DNA of 64,000 nucleotides from Pedobacter ginsengisoli (GTDB lineage Bacteria; Bacteroidota; Bacteroidia; Sphingobacteriales; Sphingobacteriaceae), in the NCBI RefSeq assembly GCF_002736205.1, contig NZ_CP024091.1, positions 682,001 to 746,000 of the forward strand, given 5' to 3'. Of the stretch, positions 50,059 to 59,443 are shown one piece after another; position 1 is the stretch's first letter; every line of letters begins with the position of its first letter. A program made the position numbers and the translations under genes. The notes beneath the pieces are model-generated. The model was not told where the DNA came from, did not search any database, and was given only the letters and a program-made list of their open reading frames with translations.

Positions 50059-51243
50059 TTAATAGTGTTGCAGTATTTCGGCATCTATTATTAAATAATT
50101 ATTGCCTGCACCCTGTGTAAATACCAGGAATTTATTGTGATCAGGTTTTATTTTATATTTTTTTACCAGGTTTTCTGCCTTATCTGGATAGTTTCTGGCA
50201 ATTAGATTTCTCCTAAGTAACTTTTCCTTTTTAAGATCGCCGGCTGATAAAAGGCTGTTGATCTTAAAAATTCTGCCCGGAAAGGAGGGATCCAAGTGCT
50301 CTGAAACATACAGTTGAGTTTGATGGTGGAGTTTTTTTAATTTAAACCTTTTAGCTATCAGGTTAAAAGCTCCACTTTTAAGCAGCGCTGCATCTGGTTC
50401 ATAAAGGTAGCCAGAAGGATTTTCGCCGAGCAATTCAACTTCCGTTTCTTCCTCACCTTTAATAAATGAGAATTCCTTTTGCAATTCATTTATGGTAACC
50501 GCTTTTATTATTGGCTGTTGCGTTGGTTTGTTGCTATCAATAACCCATAGCAATTCCTTGCACTCGTTTTTTAAGCTAACAATATGAACTTCAGAAACAT
50601 TGCCAAGTTCCTTTAAACCAGCGGTAATATCTAATAATGGGGCAGTTTTAATAATAATGCGTTTTGATTTGGACAATAATAAATCCAAATGCTCAACAAC
50701 ATTCGGAGTGCAGTCCTTTAACATAAAAACTTTGCCTGCCGAACTTCTTCTTGCCGGATCCAGATAGATCGTATCAAAGGTTTCACCAGATTTTTCAAGT
50801 ACTGCAATGCCATCTTCCGCTAAGCATTTAATATTTGTTTGTCCCAACGCAAGGGCATTATGAGCAGCTATTTCCGAAAGGTCTTTATTGATTTCGCAAT
50901 GCATTAAGTTTTTAACTGTTTTTGCAAAATAATAACTGTCTACTCCAAAACCCCCGGTAAGATCTATTAAACTGTCGCCAATAGCCAGGCCTGCTTTGTA
51001 GGAAGCTGTTGTTTCAGATGAACATTGTTCGATAGAAAGTAAGGCTGGGTAATAAATAGAATACGTTTTATACCAGCTGGGTAGCTTTTTTACCGATTTG
51101 TTTTTTGCAGCAATCTGATTAGCCAGCTCCTTGGAACTAACATCTTTAAACGGACTTTTAGACATAGCGAGTTTATGTACATCATCATTTAAATGATTTT
51201 TAATGTACTCCTGAACCTCGCTATCTAAAACATGCCTATTCAA
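50059..51243 (-). CDS. Class I SAM methyltransferase with THUMP-like C-terminal domain
   Basis: 394 residues. The SAM-binding core has LIDLTGGFGVDSYYFAK (motif I), MHCEINKDLSEIAAHNA, and TIYLDPARRSSAGKVF, a DPxR catalytic-like motif seen in RNA methyltransferases. The last 120 residues (KRFKLKKLHHQTQLYVS, LKKEKLLRRNLIARNYP) match the THUMP-like domain, suggesting RNA binding. The exact target is unknown. The gene overlaps the aspartate kinase gene by 8 nt, and this grouping suggests a shared transcript, not shared function. Confidence 0.85.
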   Translation of the reverse strand: MNRHVLDSEVQEYIKNHLNDDVHKLAMSKSPFKDVSSKELANQIAAKNKSVKKLPSWYKTYSIYYPALLSIEQCSSETTASYKAGLAIGDSLIDLTGGFGVDSYYFAKTVKNLMHCEINKDLSEIAAHNALALGQTNIKCLAEDGIAVLEKSGETFDTIYLDPARRSSAGKVFMLKDCTPNVVEHLDLLLSKSKRIIIKTAPLLDITAGLKELGNVSEVHIVSLKNECKELLWVIDSNKPTQQPIIKAVTINELQKEFSFIKGEEETEVELLGENPSGYLYEPDAALLKSGAFNLIAKRFKLKKLHHQTQLYVSEHLDPSFPGRIFKINSLLSAGDLKKEKLLRRNLIARNYPDKAENLVKKYKIKPDHNKFLVFTQGAGNNYLIIDAEILQHY

Positions 51244-52513
51244 CTGTTGTCTTGTCCCTCATTACAATCTGACAAGTATATCTGCTTTTAACCTCTAAAA
51301 GAATGTTCTTGTTAACAGTTACCCTATCTATGGTTTGCTGGTTGTAGTACCTTATGGTAACTAATTCCAGACCTGTATTATATTTAACCTTATAGTGTTG
51401 TGACAGATCGGCTATCAGTGCTTCCAGTTTTTTAGGATCATGATCAAAACTTACCGAAAAACTGATGGCAGAGTTTAGCATGGTGGTAATTTTTACCTTA
51501 TGCTTATGGAACAGGCTAAAAATATCACTTAAGTTTTCTTCTATAATGAAAGAGAAATCTTTAGGGAAAATAGAGATCAATGCCTGGTTCACCTTAAATA
51601 TAAAAGATGGAACAGGTAAGTGATTATCAGCACCGGTAATGTCTGTGCCTTCTGCTTTATGATCAAGAAAAGAACGTACATATAAAGGAATGTTCTTATT
51701 CTGAATTGGCTTAATAGTTTTAGGGTGGATAATGGTTGCCCCATAGTAAGCAAGTTCAATTGCATCATGATAGGATAAGCGTGGAATCCTTTCCGTTTCA
51801 TCAAACCACTTAGGGTCTGCGTTTAAAACACCAGGCACATCTTTCCAGATGGTTAGTGAGCTTGCATTCAGGCAGGAAGCAAATATTGCAGCTGAATAAT
51901 CAGAGCCATCTCTGCCCAGAGTAGTGGTAAAGTTTTCGCTTGTACTTCCAATAAAACCCTGGGTAACGGCAATACACTGTTCTAAAACAGGGTTAAGTTT
52001 TTTCTGTATTTCCTGTTCTGTTTTTTCCCAGTTTACCTGTGCCTCGCGGTAGCTGTTATCTGTATGAATAAAATTTCGTGCGTCAACCCATTGTACATTA
52101 CAACCCGTTTCATTTAAATAGGCTGCGGCTATTTTAGTAGAAACTATTTCGCCTATTGAAACTATCTGATCGTAAATATAATCTGCCGCATCGTCGGGTT
52201 CTTCTTCAAGCAACCAGTCTATTTCTACAAATGAATTGGCAACATCGTTATACACCGGGTTACTTTCATCAGGGAATAATTCACCAATGATGCTGAAATG
52301 GAATTGTTTTACATCTTCAAATATCTGATGCACATCATTAAGGCCGGTTAAGTAAGCTTTTGTTAATTCCTCTAGCTTATTGGTAACCTTACCCATTGCT
52401 GAAATAACGATTAACAGGTTATTTTTTTGATTGCGTTCTATAATGATGTTGGCCAGATTTCTTACCCCTTCGGCATCTTTAACAGATGCTCCTCCAAATT
52501 TGTATACCTCCAT
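51236..52513 (-). CDS. Aspartate kinase (monofunctional)
   Basis: 425 residues. It phosphorylates aspartate in the first step of Lys/Thr/Met/diaminopimelate synthesis. The start VYKFGGASVKDAEGVRN carries the KFGGxS motif. VTQGFIGS and TTLGRDGSDYSAAIFA form the substrate and nucleotide loops. ACT domains occupy the last 120 residues (FSFIIEENLSDIFSLFHKHKVKIT), indicating feedback control. No homoserine dehydrogenase is fused. The stop overlaps the methyltransferase start by 8 nt, and the ATG shares a base with the DUF3298 stop. Confidence 0.92.
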   Translation of the reverse strand: MEVYKFGGASVKDAEGVRNLANIIIERNQKNNLLIVISAMGKVTNKLEELTKAYLTGLNDVHQIFEDVKQFHFSIIGELFPDESNPVYNDVANSFVEIDWLLEEEPDDAADYIYDQIVSIGEIVSTKIAAAYLNETGCNVQWVDARNFIHTDNSYREAQVNWEKTEQEIQKKLNPVLEQCIAVTQGFIGSTSENFTTTLGRDGSDYSAAIFASCLNASSLTIWKDVPGVLNADPKWFDETERIPRLSYHDAIELAYYGATIIHPKTIKPIQNKNIPLYVRSFLDHKAEGTDITGADNHLPVPSFIFKVNQALISIFPKDFSFIIEENLSDIFSLFHKHKVKITTMLNSAISFSVSFDHDPKKLEALIADLSQHYKVKYNTGLELVTIRYYNQQTIDRVTVNKNILLEVKSRYTCQIVMRDKTTVE

Positions 52514-53322
52514 TAATTTGTGTGACTTAGTAGTGAGTTAGGTTTAGCAATTTCTTTTAATTCGCTGAAAGGAATAACCAATTCTGTTGTACCATAAACA
52601 TAAGCCTTAATTTCGTAAGGATTGTAAAGGAACATTAAACCCTGATCAGTTATGGTAAAATTATCATTCAGTTTAAATGTGTCTTTTTCAAAGAAATAGC
52701 CATCCTTTAAGCTAGCTGTTGCGCTAAGCTTTTCATTTTTTCTGAATATCTTTTCGGCTATTGCAGTAAGCTTTATCATTGAGCCTGGCTGAATTAATGA
52801 ATCTAAAAGAATTTCCTGATGCGTTACCGGGTTGTAATTAATGTAAGTGAATATGCTGTTTGGATGTGCACCGCCTGCATAATTAACATAGGTGTTTAAT
52901 AACGACAGGTAGCCCGGTTTTTGCGTAACAACCTTGGCTTTAATGTCTAAAAACCAGGTTTGTGGATAGTCTTTTTCCGATTTTTTAAAATCATCATAGC
53001 CTTTAATAAAATCAGACGCATAGTCATTGTAAGTTTTGTAATTTTTACCAGAATCTGCAGTAAGTTTTATTTTGCTTTCAATAAACTGGTTTATTTTTTC
53101 GTCATTAAACAAAGGGTAAGAAATAACAGCTTTAGAAGTATCTGTAACCGTCTTGTTTATTGACACAGGCGTTTTGCTGTAAACTTTTACAGAATCATAT
53201 TTAAAAGTTAATGAATCTGTACTTGTTGCCAGGTTTGCCGTATCAGCAGTATTGCTGCTTTTATTTTCGCTCTGGCAAGCCATAAACCCTATGGCGATAA
53301 CAAATAGTCCTAATTTTTTCAT
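52513..53322 (-). CDS. DUF4163/DUF3298 lipoprotein
   Basis: 269 residues. The signal peptide MKKLGLFVIAIGFMAC ends in a lipobox Cys16. A Ser/Thr-rich linker leads to a DUF4163-like region (YPLFNDEKINQFIESKIKL), then a DUF3298-like domain (YAGGAHPNSIFTYINY, ILLDSLIQPGS, FLYNPYEIKAYVYGTTELVIPFSEL). These proteins are found in periplasmic or outer-membrane locations in Bacteroidota and in RsiV-like anti-sigma factors, but no membrane anchor of that type is present here. It overlaps the aspartate kinase gene by 1 nt. Function unknown. Confidence 0.85.
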   Translation of the reverse strand: MKKLGLFVIAIGFMACQSENKSSNTADTANLATSTDSLTFKYDSVKVYSKTPVSINKTVTDTSKAVISYPLFNDEKINQFIESKIKLTADSGKNYKTYNDYASDFIKGYDDFKKSEKDYPQTWFLDIKAKVVTQKPGYLSLLNTYVNYAGGAHPNSIFTYINYNPVTHQEILLDSLIQPGSMIKLTAIAEKIFRKNEKLSATASLKDGYFFEKDTFKLNDNFTITDQGLMFLYNPYEIKAYVYGTTELVIPFSELKEIAKPNSLLSHTN

Positions 53323-53323
53323 G

Positions 53324-53788
53324 TTACTTTGAAATTTGTTCCTTTGTTAAGGATCCGTTTAACCATCCTGCCTCCAGGTCGGCAGCATACTTTTTATAAA
53401 AATTAATTGCCGGTTCGTTCCAATCCAACACCTGCCACACCATACCATTGTAGTTCTTCTCTTTTGCTTCTTTAACAACAGTTTCAAAAAGTAGTTTTCC
53501 AACCCCTTTTCCTCTACATTCCTCTGTTACAATAAAATCTTCAAGATATAGTCGGGAACCTTTCCAGGTCGAATACCTTACATAATATAATGCAAAGCCA
53601 ACAATTTTATCATTATCTTCAGCAACAAAAGCTTTCCATACTTTGTTTTCACCAAAACCTGCTTCTGTAAATTCATCCAGTGTTACAGTTACTTCTTCAG
53701 GTGCTCTCTCATAAATAGCCAGTTCATTAATTAATTCCAACAATCGCGTACAATCTTCCCGTTCTGCTACTCTTAACGTAATGCTCAT
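53324..53788 (-). CDS. GNAT-family N-acetyltransferase (diamine acetyltransferase-like)
   Basis: 154 residues. The GNAT fold is seen in ITLRVAEREDCTRLLELINELAIYE and the acetyl-CoA pyrophosphate loop in ECRGKGVGKLLFETV. LYLEDFIVTEE and VLDWNEPAINFYKKY resemble spermidine/spermine-type acetyltransferases (SAT1-like). The substrate could be a polyamine or an amino-acid analogue. The ATG overlaps the PLPBP gene stop by 4 nt, so the two are coupled. Confidence 0.88.
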   Translation of the reverse strand: MSITLRVAEREDCTRLLELINELAIYERAPEEVTVTLDEFTEAGFGENKVWKAFVAEDNDKIVGFALYYVRYSTWKGSRLYLEDFIVTEECRGKGVGKLLFETVVKEAKEKNYNGMVWQVLDWNEPAINFYKKYAADLEAGWLNGSLTKEQISK

Positions 53789-54474
53789 TCTGTTTTATAA
53801 TGTTTAATCTTCCTTTTACCAAAAATACTGCTGCCAACCCTTACCATTGTGCTGCCTGCTTCAATTGCTAGTTTGTAATCGCCAGACATGCCCATCGAGA
53901 TTTCCTTAAAGTAATCATCTTTTCTAAAAAAGCTTACTTTAATGCCGTCAAAAAGCACTTTTAACTCGGTAAATTCATCAAGCGTTTGCTTTTCAGAAGC
54001 GTTGTTACTTGCAATACCCATTAAACCTACAATCCGCACGTTTTTAAGGGCCGTAAATTCATCTGATCTAAGCAGTTCAATCGCTTCGTCAAATCCAAGG
54101 CCGAATTTGGTATCCTCATCGGCAATATAAATTTGCAGTAAACAATCAATTACACGCTTATTTTTAGCAGCTTGCTTATTTATCTCGGTTAACAGTTTCA
54201 AACTATCAACAGACTGGATCAATTTAACAAAAGGAGCAATGTACTTTACTTTATTGGTTTGCAGATGACCAATCAAGTGCCATTCAATATCTTTAGGCAG
54301 TTGTGCTTCTTTATCAGCCAGTTCCTGAACAATGTTTTCTCCAAAAACCCGTTGCCCTGCATTGTATGCTTCCATAATTGCCGCAGGCTCCTGGTATTTC
54401 GAAACCGCAATTAATTCTGTCTGCGTACTATCTAATTCTTTTTTATATTCTAATAAGTTATCTGCTATACTCAT
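53785..54474 (-). CDS. PLP homeostasis protein (YggS/PROSC family)
   Basis: 229 residues. A single-domain alanine-racemase-fold protein that binds pyridoxal phosphate without enzyme activity and affects PLP and amino-acid balance. The PLP Lys is in IAVSKYQEPAAI; GQRVFGENIVQEL, WHLIGHLQTNKVKY and GMSGDYKLAIEAGSTMVRVGSSIFG are family signatures. It heads a minus-strand cluster that continues through GNAT, DUF3298, aspartate kinase and methyltransferase genes with tiny gaps, so it is the first gene of a five-gene operon. A TATTTTTA box lies 16 nt upstream. Confidence 0.93.
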   Translation of the reverse strand: MSIADNLLEYKKELDSTQTELIAVSKYQEPAAIMEAYNAGQRVFGENIVQELADKEAQLPKDIEWHLIGHLQTNKVKYIAPFVKLIQSVDSLKLLTEINKQAAKNKRVIDCLLQIYIADEDTKFGLGFDEAIELLRSDEFTALKNVRIVGLMGIASNNASEKQTLDEFTELKVLFDGIKVSFFRKDDYFKEISMGMSGDYKLAIEAGSTMVRVGSSIFGKRKIKHYKTE

Positions 54475-54485
54475 TTATCAGTATT

Positions 54486-54517
54486 TTTGGTAAAAATAAG
54501 AACCTTAGCGAACTTTG
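54486..54517 (+). promoter_or_regulatory. Promoter of the DUF4296-mutS2 operon (TTTG-N20-GAACTTTG)
   Basis: TTTG at 54486-54489 and GAACTTTG at 54510-54517, spacer exactly 20 nt; one mismatch from TAnnTTTG. Expected start near 54523, leader about 24 nt. It overlaps a TATTTTTA box (54491-54498, minus strand) of the divergent PLPBP gene. Confidence 0.5.
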
Positions 54518-54546
54518 TCTAAGAAATAATGATGTTTTAGCCCATA

Positions 54547-55161
54547 ATGAAGAACTTTATATACACAGCCTTCCTGTTTTTATTTGTTGCAGGCTGTAAG
54601 CCAGGTATTCCTTCCGATATTATTCAGCCCGATAAAATGGCTTTAGTATTAAATGATATCCATATTGTAGATGCCTATATTACTACTATACCTTACCTGG
54701 ATTCCTCAAAAAAGACGGCTGCGGCCTTTTATAATGGCATTTATAAGAGATATGAAATAGACTCAGCGTTGTATGGCAAGAGCATGGCTTACTATAGTCA
54801 GCATCCTAAAATATTAGACGAGATCTACACAAAAGTAACAAAGGGATTAAACAAGCAAAAGGGCGTGTTGGTAAAAGCCGATTCATTGGTAAATGCTAAG
54901 GCTGCTAAGATCCTTAAAGCTAAGATGAAGGTTGATTCAGCGAAACGGGCCGACTCTTTGAAAAAGGTTACCGCACCGCAAAGAGCTAAATTTAAGGCCG
55001 ATTCTTTAAAAAAGGTTCTTGCAGTGAAAAAGGCCGATTCTATTAAGAAAGTAGATTCGACCAAAAAAGCTAAGGCGGTTTTAAGAAAAGCCCTTAGGAA
55101 AAAACGGGCTGACTCTATTAAAGCCAGTGCGTTATTAAAGAAAACTATTAAGAAAAAATAA
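54547..55161 (+). CDS. DUF4296 lipoprotein with long basic repeat tail
   Basis: 204 residues. Signal peptide ends in a lipobox VAGC. Residues 20-110 match DUF4296 (DIIQPDKMALVLNDIHIVDAYI, YKRYEIDSALYGKSMAYY). The last 95 residues form a lysine-rich helix with repeated ADSLKK/ADSIKK elements (for example RADSLKK, KADSLKK, KADSIKK, RADSIKA). Typical DUF4296 proteins are shorter and lack such a tail. It might bind DNA, peptidoglycan or lipopolysaccharide phosphates; this is inference. It precedes mutS2 by 13 nt in one operon. Confidence 0.82.
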   Translation: MKNFIYTAFLFLFVAGCKPGIPSDIIQPDKMALVLNDIHIVDAYITTIPYLDSSKKTAAAFYNGIYKRYEIDSALYGKSMAYYSQHPKILDEIYTKVTKGLNKQKGVLVKADSLVNAKAAKILKAKMKVDSAKRADSLKKVTAPQRAKFKADSLKKVLAVKKADSIKKVDSTKKAKAVLRKALRKKRADSIKASALLKKTIKKK

Positions 55162-55174
55162 GATAAAAATAGGA

Positions 55175-57547
55175 ATGTTATATCCGGAGAATTGTTTAGA
55201 GCGTTTGGGGTTTAATGAGGTAAAACAACTTATTTACGCACACTGCCTGAGCACTATGGGGCAGCAGATGGTAGGCAAAATGCAGGTGATGACCAAGTTT
55301 GATCAGATCAATAAGTTTTTGAGGCAAACAAATGAGTTTAAGAGTATTCTTGAAAACCAGGAACCACTGCAAATTAGTACATTTTTCGACATAAAATCTT
55401 TGGCCGATAAGATCAGGGTTGAAGGTACCTACCTTATTGAAGATGAGTTACATCAAATGTATGCCTCATTGCAAACTGTATTTTCGGTGCTAAGGTTTTT
55501 TGATGAAAGAAAGGAAATTTATCCCAATCTGGAAGCATTGTTTGAACATCTTCCTGTCGAGAAGAATATCCTTAAGCGTATAGAATCTGTATTAGATCCA
55601 AAAGGTAAAATAAAACCAAATGCCTCTGCGGAACTTCAAAATATAATTGGAGAAATAGCAAAGGCAGAACAGGATGTAAGAAAAAGAATGGATGCTATTT
55701 ACAAGCAGGCAATTAGTAATAATTGGGTTGCTGATGGTAGTTTAACCATACGCGATGGCAGAATGTGTATTCCGGTGCTTGCCGAAAATAAAAGAAAACT
55801 TAAGGGGTTTATACATGATGAGTCGGCAAGCGGACAAACTGTATACATAGAGCCCGAGGAGGTTTTTTCATTAAATAATAAGCTTAGAGATTTAGAATTT
55901 GATAAACGCAGAGAGATTATAAAAATTTTGATTGCGCTTACAAATGATCTGCGACCATATACACCACTTTTACTGTCGTACCATGGTTTTCTTACCAAGT
56001 TAGATTTTGTGCGCGCTAAGGCGCTGTTTGCTATTGATGTTGAGGCTGACATGCCCGTATTAATAAAGGAAGCAAAAACTAAATTGATTAATGCACGCCA
56101 TCCACTACTATACCTTTCATTTAAAGAAGATAAGAAATCTGTAGTTCCGCTGAATTTTCATATGAATGAGAACATGCGGATTGTGCTGGTTTCAGGGCCC
56201 AATGCAGGGGGTAAATCAGTTTGTATGAAAACTGTTGGTTTGTTGCAGCTAATGGTACAATCAGGCTTATTGATTCCCGTACACGAATCAAGTGAGGTTG
56301 GGATTTTTGATAACATTTTTGCCGACATCGGCGATGATCAGTCTATTGAAAGTGATTTAAGTACCTACAGTGCTCACCTTACTAAAATGAAGTACTTTGT
56401 TGCACATGCAACTCCCAAATCGCTTGTTTTAATTGATGAGTTTGGAACAGGTACCGATCCGCAATTTGGAGGACCTATGGCCGAAGCTGTATTGGAAGTG
56501 CTGAATAATAAAAAAGTAAGGGGAGTAATTACCACTCACTACTCTAACCTGAAACTTTTTGCGGGTAATACGCCGGGACTGGAAAATGCCTCTATGTTGT
56601 TTGATAACGACAAGATGAAACCCATGTATGTGCTTGAAATTGGCAAGCCCGGAAGTTCTTATGCTTTTGAAATTGCCCAGAACATTGGTTTGCAAAAGGA
56701 AGTGCTGGAACTTGCAAGGGCTAAAACCGGAACTAACCAAAACAGGATAGATAGTTTACTGGTTGATCTGGAACGTGAAAAGAAACAAATCTACGATACA
56801 AAAATAAACCTCTCCAATCAGCAAAATAAAGTTAAGAACCTTGTTGCAGAAAATGAGAAGCTGAAGTTGTTTTTAGATGAGAATAAAAAAGTACTGATTA
56901 AAGAAGCAAAACTTGAAGCCCAGGCGATTATTAAAAATGCCAATAAATTGGTTGAGAATACCATAGCTGAAATTAAAGAAAGTAAGGCTGATAAGGTAGT
57001 AACTAAAGAACTGAGGCAAAATCTGCAAAAAGTATTGGTTCAGAATCATGTGAAGGAAGAGAAAAAGCCCGAGCCACCGATACTTGTTAACACCCCAATT
57101 GAAGTTGGCGATTGGGTACAGCTACACAATAGTGAAACTATGGGGCAGGTTCTTGAAATAAATCGTGATAATCTGGTTGTTGCCCTGGGTGATCTTCGTT
57201 CAGTACTAAAGAAAAATCGCGTTCAGAAAATTAGCAACAAACAAGCTAAAAAGGCAGTTCAGAACAATTCATTTACAGGTAGTATTTCAGAAGCAATATC
57301 AAGCTTTACAGCTGAACTGGATCTGCGTGGCATGCGTGGCGAAAATGCTTTACATGAATTAGAAAAATATCTTGACAAATCTATCATGCTTGGCTTCCCG
57401 TTTATTAAGATTATCCATGGTAAGGGCGATGGTATTTTAAGGAAACTGATTCGTGAATATTTGAAGAAATATAGTCAGGTAAACAGGGTAGAAGATGAGC
57501 ATGCCGACAGAGGTGGCGATGGCATCACTTATGTTTATTTCAATTAG
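55175..57547 (+). CDS. mutS2: MutS2 (endonuclease/ribosome-rescue ATPase with Smr domain)
   Basis: 790 residues. The core has MutS domain III/V features: Walker A SGPNAGGKSV, Walker B LVLIDEFGTGTDP and the dimer motif around TTHYSNLKLFA. A coiled coil follows (about 530-640), then a KOW-like segment and the C-terminal Smr domain with LDLRGMRGENAL and IIHGKGDGILRKLIREYL. It lacks the mismatch-recognition domain I. Known roles are suppression of recombination and splitting of collided ribosomes. It is the second gene of the DUF4296 operon. Confidence 0.95.
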   Translation: MLYPENCLERLGFNEVKQLIYAHCLSTMGQQMVGKMQVMTKFDQINKFLRQTNEFKSILENQEPLQISTFFDIKSLADKIRVEGTYLIEDELHQMYASLQTVFSVLRFFDERKEIYPNLEALFEHLPVEKNILKRIESVLDPKGKIKPNASAELQNIIGEIAKAEQDVRKRMDAIYKQAISNNWVADGSLTIRDGRMCIPVLAENKRKLKGFIHDESASGQTVYIEPEEVFSLNNKLRDLEFDKRREIIKILIALTNDLRPYTPLLLSYHGFLTKLDFVRAKALFAIDVEADMPVLIKEAKTKLINARHPLLYLSFKEDKKSVVPLNFHMNENMRIVLVSGPNAGGKSVCMKTVGLLQLMVQSGLLIPVHESSEVGIFDNIFADIGDDQSIESDLSTYSAHLTKMKYFVAHATPKSLVLIDEFGTGTDPQFGGPMAEAVLEVLNNKKVRGVITTHYSNLKLFAGNTPGLENASMLFDNDKMKPMYVLEIGKPGSSYAFEIAQNIGLQKEVLELARAKTGTNQNRIDSLLVDLEREKKQIYDTKINLSNQQNKVKNLVAENEKLKLFLDENKKVLIKEAKLEAQAIIKNANKLVENTIAEIKESKADKVVTKELRQNLQKVLVQNHVKEEKKPEPPILVNTPIEVGDWVQLHNSETMGQVLEINRDNLVVALGDLRSVLKKNRVQKISNKQAKKAVQNNSFTGSISEAISSFTAELDLRGMRGENALHELEKYLDKSIMLGFPFIKIIHGKGDGILRKLIREYLKKYSQVNRVEDEHADRGGDGITYVYFN

Positions 57548-57575
57548 GTAAACTTATTTACATTTAGGATGTTGT

Positions 57576-58682
57576 ATGAGAAAAAGACATCCTATGAAGC
57601 TATTAGTTGTAACTTTACTAGCCCTCTTTATGAGTGTGTCTTCGTGTAAGAAAAACAAATCCGGAGACACGCAGAACCCTGGTGATGTAGCTATAAAAAC
57701 CAAAGTTTTGTCAACCGGATTATCGCATGTGTGGGAGATCGTTTATGGACCGGATAAACAATTGTGGATTACCGAACGTTCTGGTAAAATTAGCAGAGTA
57801 AACCCTGAAACAGGTGTTGTTGCCGCACTTCATACCATTACTGAAGTGGTATCAAAAGGAGAGGGCGGTTTGTTGGGAATGGCCTTAAATCCGGATTTTG
57901 GAGCAAATCCTTGGGTGTATGTTGTGTACGATTATGGTTCAAATTACAAGGGTAAAGTAGTTCGGTTTACTTATTCAAATGGCACCTTAAATTCGCCTTT
58001 GGTTATTCTTGATCAAATTCCGGCTGCATCTATCCACAATGGTTCGAGATTGCTGATTACTGCAGATAATAAACTTTTGATTACCACAGGTGATGCAAGT
58101 GAGGCTGATAATGCACAGAACATGAATTCTTTGTCGGGCAAAATACTTAGGGTAAATCTAGATGGAACTATTCCTGCCGATAATCCGGTTGCCGGTAGCA
58201 GGGTATGGAGTTTAGGACATAGAAACCCGCAGGGTTTGGTTTTGGCCAATGGAAAATTGTATGAATCTGAACATGGTCCTAATAACGACGATGAGGTAAA
58301 CATTATTCAGAAAGGACGAAATTATGGCTGGCCAGAGGTTGAGGGGTACTGTAATAAGGATTCTGAAAAAGCATTTTGTACTACTCACAATGTAGTAGAG
58401 CCTATTCAGGCGTGGACTCCTACAATAGCCACCAGCGGCTTAACTTACTACAATGCTGATCTTATTTCTGAATGGAAAAATTCTTTATTACTGGTTAGTT
58501 TAAAAGCTTCTAAACTAACGCAGCTAAAACTTGATGCTGCGGGCGATAAGGTAGAAACCAGTAAAGATTATCTGATAAATGAGTTTGGAAGATTAAGGGC
58601 GATATGTGTAAGCCCTGATGGGAAAGTGTATGTTGGAAGCAGCAATGGCAGTGATGATAAAATTATAGAAATAGCGAAATAG
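57576..58682 (+). CDS. PQQ-dependent glucose/sorbosone dehydrogenase-like lipoprotein
   Basis: 368 residues. The start MRKRHPMKLLVVTLLALFMS leads to a lipobox VSSC at about residue 24; an alternative ATG at residue 7 would also give a signal peptide. The body is a six-bladed beta-propeller of the GSDH family: HVWEIVYGPDKQLWITERSGKI, GEGGLLGMALNPDF, LLITTGDASEADNAQN, WSLGHRNPQGLVLANG. These enzymes oxidise sugars with PQQ and Ca in the periplasm. Whether this host makes PQQ is unknown. It follows mutS2 by 28 nt. Confidence 0.88.
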   Translation: MRKRHPMKLLVVTLLALFMSVSSCKKNKSGDTQNPGDVAIKTKVLSTGLSHVWEIVYGPDKQLWITERSGKISRVNPETGVVAALHTITEVVSKGEGGLLGMALNPDFGANPWVYVVYDYGSNYKGKVVRFTYSNGTLNSPLVILDQIPAASIHNGSRLLITADNKLLITTGDASEADNAQNMNSLSGKILRVNLDGTIPADNPVAGSRVWSLGHRNPQGLVLANGKLYESEHGPNNDDEVNIIQKGRNYGWPEVEGYCNKDSEKAFCTTHNVVEPIQAWTPTIATSGLTYYNADLISEWKNSLLLVSLKASKLTQLKLDAAGDKVETSKDYLINEFGRLRAICVSPDGKVYVGSSNGSDDKIIEIAK

Positions 58683-58731
58683 TTTGGTTCTAACGCAATT
58701 TATAGTATAATTTAGTAACAAAACTTTTAGT

Positions 58732-59433
58732 ATGATAAACAAAGTCGTAGCTGGGGCCGACGAAGCCATCAGTGACATAAAAAATGGTAGTACTTTAATG
58801 CTTGGAGGCTTTGGCTTGTGTGGGATACCTGAAAATTGTATTGCTGCCCTGGTAAGAAAAGGGGTTAAAGATTTAACCTGCATATCAAACAACGCAGGAG
58901 TTGATGATTTTGGCATTGGCCTGATGTTGCAGCATCGCCAGGTTAAAAAGATGATCTCATCCTATGTAGGTGAAAATGCTGAATTTGAACGTCAGCTATT
59001 AAGCGGTGAATTGGAGGTGGAGCTGATCCCTCAGGGTACTTTAGCCACCAGATGTATGGCTGCAGGTTATGGGATGCCCGCTATTTTTACCCCGGCAGGT
59101 GTAGGTACTGAGGTTGCAGAGGGTAAAGAAACCAGAAATTTTAATGGCAAAGATTACCTGATGGAATATGCTTTTGACGCTGATTTTGCCTTGGTAAAGG
59201 CCTGGAAAGGTGATACTACGGGTAATTTGATCTTTAGAGCTACAAGCCGAAATTTTAATCCTGTTATGGCTATGGCCGGAAAAATTACCATAGCCGAGGT
59301 AGAAGAACTTGTGGAGCCTGGAGTATTTGATCCGGATCATATTCATACACCGGGTGTTTATGTACACCGTATTTTTCAGGGTGCCAGCTATGAAAAAAGG
59401 ATAGAACAACGCACAGTCAGACCAAGAAATTAA
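58732..59433 (+). CDS. 3-oxoacid CoA-transferase, subunit A
   Basis: 233 residues. Class I CoA-transferase alpha subunit with the CoA-binding motif [13 protein letters not shown], then [11 protein letters not shown] and [11 protein letters not shown]. With the beta subunit it moves CoA between succinyl-CoA and acetoacetate or similar acids, supporting use of ketone bodies or branched-chain products. The stop is 10 nt before the next gene, so subunits are co-translated. Confidence 0.92.
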   Translation: MINKVVAGADEAISDIKNGSTLMLGGFGLCGIPENCIAALVRKGVKDLTCISNNAGVDDFGIGLMLQHRQVKKMISSYVGENAEFERQLLSGELEVELIPQGTLATRCMAAGYGMPAIFTPAGVGTEVAEGKETRNFNGKDYLMEYAFDADFALVKAWKGDTTGNLIFRATSRNFNPVMAMAGKITIAEVEELVEPGVFDPDHIHTPGVYVHRIFQGASYEKRIEQRTVRPRN

Positions 59434-59443
59434 TTCTATATAT

